Source of the DNA: Niastella caeni | GTDB lineage: Bacteria; Bacteroidota; Bacteroidia; Chitinophagales; Chitinophagaceae | Direction of reading: 5' to 3' | NCBI RefSeq assembly: GCF_004834005.1 | Contig: NZ_STFF01000001.1 | Coordinates: forward strand, 309,347 to 373,346 | Length of the DNA stretch: 64,000 nucleotides | In this document: positions 61,828-64,000 of the stretch, in pieces | Numbering within the stretch: position 1 is the first letter of the stretch | Layout of the letters: each line of letters begins with the position of its first letter | Program-made: the position numbers and the translations under genes | The notes under the pieces: generated by a model | The model's database searches: none | What the model was told of the DNA's origin: nothing | The model's input: only the letters and a program-made list of their open reading frames with translations

Positions 61828-62393
61828 AAGCGCATGATTTAAATGGTTAAAGAAAAAATAATTACAAGTGCATTCAGGCCGATATTTTCACATCGATCGG
61901 GTATTGCTTATTGTAAGGCGTACAGATAAATGTGCTTTGTTGAAAAAAACAAAGCATACAGGATCCTTAACCGTATTGTTTCAAACTGTGCCTACTGCCA
62001 GAGCTGCTGCTGAAAAACTTAATTTGGTTGAGAAGAAAAGTTTAGAAGGGATATACGGAACTGTTAGAAAATTCTGCCTAAGCTACATTAAATAAATTTA
62101 ATAATCAATACCTCAAAGTGGTTATATCATTCATTAATGATCACTTATTGTACATTATTGTACAACACGACTTACTTGTTGCCAGTATAAAAATTGAACC
62201 GCTTATCTGGCAACACATAGCGTACATGCGACCCTAACAATTGAAGTACACCATATTATCCACATTATTAATGAATTATATTCTTTTTATATACCAAAAA
62301 ACAATAATAAACGTTATTAATAATAACACTCCCTGCTTTTTATACAATGCATTGAAAACCAGGCGAGCGTTCACTCTATAAAACCAGTACCTC
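61828..62393. other. 566-base intergenic stretch before the repeat lipoprotein gene
   Basis: A plus-strand frame of 75 codons at 61868-62095 has a protein-like end (ARAAAEKLNLVEKKSLEGIYG) but no support beyond that; I leave it unannotated. The rest is A+T-rich and should hold the promoters of the protease gene (leftward) and the lipoprotein gene (rightward). No terminator seen. Confidence 0.4.
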
Positions 62394-64000
62394 ATGAATT
62401 ACCAACAACTCGTATCGGTATGCTCTTACACCGGCATCGTAATTTTACTAGTTGCGTGCCATACTACGCACCACACTACGGTATATACTAATGGTCAACC
62501 ACCCCCACAAACCAAGGTCATTGTAGTTAAGGAACCGCCTCGTGTTGTTGAAAAGGTGGTGATCGTTAAAGAACAACAACCCGTTCAAACTGAGCGTGTA
62601 GTTGTAGTAAACAATACGCAAACCACTTATAAGAATACCCGCACCACTACCCCTGCTACAACCCAAAATAATAATAACCCTACTCCGCCTCCGGCGCAGC
62701 GGCCAACATACCCTTACAAATCAAAAGAGCAGAAAGAGCGTGAAGAGAAAGAACGTCTTGAAAAGGAACGATTGGAAAAAGAACGCATTGAAAAAGAAAA
62801 GAAAGATAAAGAGGACAAGGAACGACTGGAGAAAGAAAGAAAAGAATGGGGTCAAAATATGCGCAAGGATAAAATCATTCCGGGCGGCGGCGTGAAAGAG
62901 CGCGAAGAAAAAGAAAAGAAGGAGCGTGAAGAGAAAGAGCGTTTTGAGAAAGAAAAGAAAGATAAAGAAGACAAAGAGCGGGCTGATAAGGAGAAGAAAG
63001 ATAAAGAGGATAAAGACCGCGCTGACAAGGAAAAGAAAGACAGGGAAAATAAAGAACGCGTAGCCAAAGAGCAGAAAGATAAAGAGGACAAAGAGCGTGC
63101 TGACAAAGAGAAGAAAGATAAAGAGGACAAAGACCGCGCTGACAAGGAAAAGAAAGACAGGGAAGATAAAGAGCGTGCTGACAAAGAGAAGAAAGATAAA
63201 GAGGATAAAGAGCGTGCTGATAAAGAGAAGAAAGATAAAGAGGATAAAGATCGCGCTGACAAGGAAAAGAAAGACAGGGAAGATAAAGAACGCGTAGCAA
63301 AAGAGCAGAAAGATAAAGAGGATAAAGAGCGTGCTGACAAAGAGAAGAAAGATAAAGAGGATAAAGACCGCGCTGACAAGGAAAAGAAAGACAGGGAAGA
63401 TAAAGAACGCGTAGCAAAAGAACAGAAAGACAAAGAGGAAAAAGACCGTGCTGATAAAGAAAAGAAGGATCGTGAAGAAAAAGAACGCGTAGCCAAAGAG
63501 CACAAAGACAAAGAGGACAAAGAGCGCGCAGAGAAAGAAAAAAAGGATCATGAAGAGAAAGAACGCGTAGCCAAAGAGCAGAAAGATAAAGAGGACAAAG
63601 AGCGCGCTGATAAAGAAAAAAAGGATCGTGAAGAAAAAGAACGCGTAGCCAAAGAGCAGAAAGATAAAGAGGACAAAGAGCGCGCTGATAAAGAAAAAAA
63701 GGATCATGAAGAAAAAGAGCGCATAGCTAAAGAGCAAAAAGAGAAGGAAGAAAAAGAACGCGCCGAGAAAGAGCAAAAGGACCGTGAAGAAAAAGAGCGG
63801 GTAGCTAAAGAGCAAAAAGACAAAGAAGAAAAAGAGCGCATCGCCAAAGAGCACAAAGAGAAGGAAGAAAAAGAGCGCGCCGAGAAAGAACAAAAAGATC
63901 GTGAAGAGAAGGAAAGAATAGCTAAAGAGCATAAGGAAAAAGAAGAGAAAGAACGCGTAGCTAAAGAGCAAAAAGAGAAGGAAGAAAAAGAACGCGCCTC
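62394..64000 (+). CDS. Lipoprotein with long charged 13-residue repeats, cut by the window edge
   Basis: Starts at ATG 62394: signal MNYQQLVSVCSYTGIVILL with lipobox LVAC (Cys22). Residues 23-105 form a Thr/Val/Pro/Asn-rich linker (VVEKVVIVKEQQPVQTERVV). From about residue 108 the protein is almost only Lys, Glu, Asp, Arg and Ala, and from residue 169 it is an exact 13-residue repeat of type ERADKEKKDKEDK or ERVAKEQKDKEEK. Glu and Lys four residues apart predict a stable single alpha helix rather than a classical coiled coil. At least 535 codons; no stop before the edge. It could be a stiff spacer between outer membrane and another envelope layer. The end is unseen. Confidence 0.85.
   Translation, partial: MNYQQLVSVCSYTGIVILLVACHTTHHTTVYTNGQPPPQTKVIVVKEPPRVVEKVVIVKEQQPVQTERVVVVNNTQTTYKNTRTTTPATTQNNNNPTPPPAQRPTYPYKSKEQKEREEKERLEKERLEKERIEKEKKDKEDKERLEKERKEWGQNMRKDKIIPGGGVKEREEKEKKEREEKERFEKEKKDKEDKERADKEKKDKEDKDRADKEKKDRENKERVAKEQKDKEDKERADKEKKDKEDKDRADKEKKDREDKERADKEKKDKEDKERADKEKKDKEDKDRADKEKKDREDKERVAKEQKDKEDKERADKEKKDKEDKDRADKEKKDREDKERVAKEQKDKEEKDRADKEKKDREEKERVAKEHKDKEDKERAEKEKKDHEEKERVAKEQKDKEDKERADKEKKDREEKERVAKEQKDKEDKERADKEKKDHEEKERIAKEQKEKEEKERAEKEQKDREEKERVAKEQKDKEEKERIAKEHKEKEEKERAEKEQKDREEKERIAKEHKEKEEKERVAKEQKEKEEKERA
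62898..63989 (+). repeat. Twenty-eight 39-bp coding repeats in perfect register
   Basis: Units of 39 bases starting at 62898 keep register without any insertion or deletion through 28 copies to 63989; the 29th begins at 63990. Two main unit types (ERADKEKK... and ERVAKEQK...) alternate in a higher-order pattern. The first base of the fourth codon of unit 29 departs from the pattern, so the array may be ending. Confidence 0.9.

Noticed and set aside
61868..62095. 75-codon plus-strand frame
   Set aside because: Only its second half looks like protein, and there is no family, start or terminator support.
62721..63971. Long minus-strand open frames rich in Phe and Leu or Ser opposite the repeat lipoprotein
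   Set aside because: They are the antisense of the Lys/Glu repeat; their repetitive content is forced by the 39-base units, and the plus strand has a lipoprotein signal in frame.

Overview
The window reads as chromosomal DNA of a Bacteroidota bacterium, most likely of the class Chitinophagia (Chitinophagaceae-like). The evidence is two SusC/SusD outer-membrane uptake pairs, secreted proteins with C-terminal type IX secretion (T9SS) sorting domains, LytS/LytTR signalling, ECF sigma/FecR regulation, DUF6266 and DUF6520-like small proteins, -7 boxes of the form TAnnTTTG, and start codons without Shine-Dalgarno sites. The species assignment is inference. No rRNA, tRNA, CRISPR array or intact transposase was seen.

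Layout. Bases 1-7.9 kb carry secreted polysaccharide enzymes and surface proteins: a PL6 lyase lipoprotein, a GH5 cellulase with two discoidin-type modules, a PQQ sugar dehydrogenase, a T9SS cargo protein and a PepSY-like protein. Bases 8-13 kb are A+T-rich accessory DNA: a C39/papain-like cysteine peptidase domain protein with a small helical partner, an exported acetolactate decarboxylase, an orphan PD-(D/E)XK nuclease-like protein and a membrane-anchored winged-helix-like protein. Bases 13-17 kb hold a membrane protein, a vanadium haloperoxidase-like protein and a LytS/LytTR pair. Bases 17.5-21.5 kb hold a tail-collar protein, a formyltransferase and an FG-GAP protein in one operon, facing a 2-oxoglutarate oxygenase. 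Bases 21.5-30 kb are mixed housekeeping and envelope genes. Bases 30-35 kb are a SusC/SusD pair. Bases 35-40.2 kb are a five-gene chemotaxis operon (cheY-cheA-cheW-mcp-cheR) without cheB. Bases 40.4-44.4 kb are a regulatory cluster: two S24-like repressors, two small divergent genes and two stand-alone AraC-type DNA-binding proteins. Bases 44.7-56.5 kb are an A+T-rich locus: MauE-like protein, small secreted Cys peptide, TlpA-like thioredoxin, SusD, STN-bearing SusC, and two ECF sigma factors around one FecR. Bases 57-64 kb hold DUF6266, small hypotheticals, a papain-type protease operon with a chagasin-type inhibitor, and a lipoprotein with a very long charged repeat that runs off the right edge.

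How they work together. FecR with its two sigma factors probably responds to the STN domain of the 1218-residue SusC. The LytS/LytTR pair is translationally overlapped. The papain-type protease shares a C-terminal module with the next gene and is followed by a gene for a cysteine-protease inhibitor. The TlpA, MauE and Cys-peptide genes look like a thiol-redox partnership.

Most notable structures outside ordinary genes: an 11-bp-phased array of TTACC boxes that turns into GGTA boxes (57.92-58.10 kb); 7-bp and 16-bp tandem repeats sitting directly behind stop codons at four places; 16-bp-spaced CCGTGACACGG boxes that recur 30 kb away; and 28 in-register 39-bp units coding a 13-residue charged repeat.
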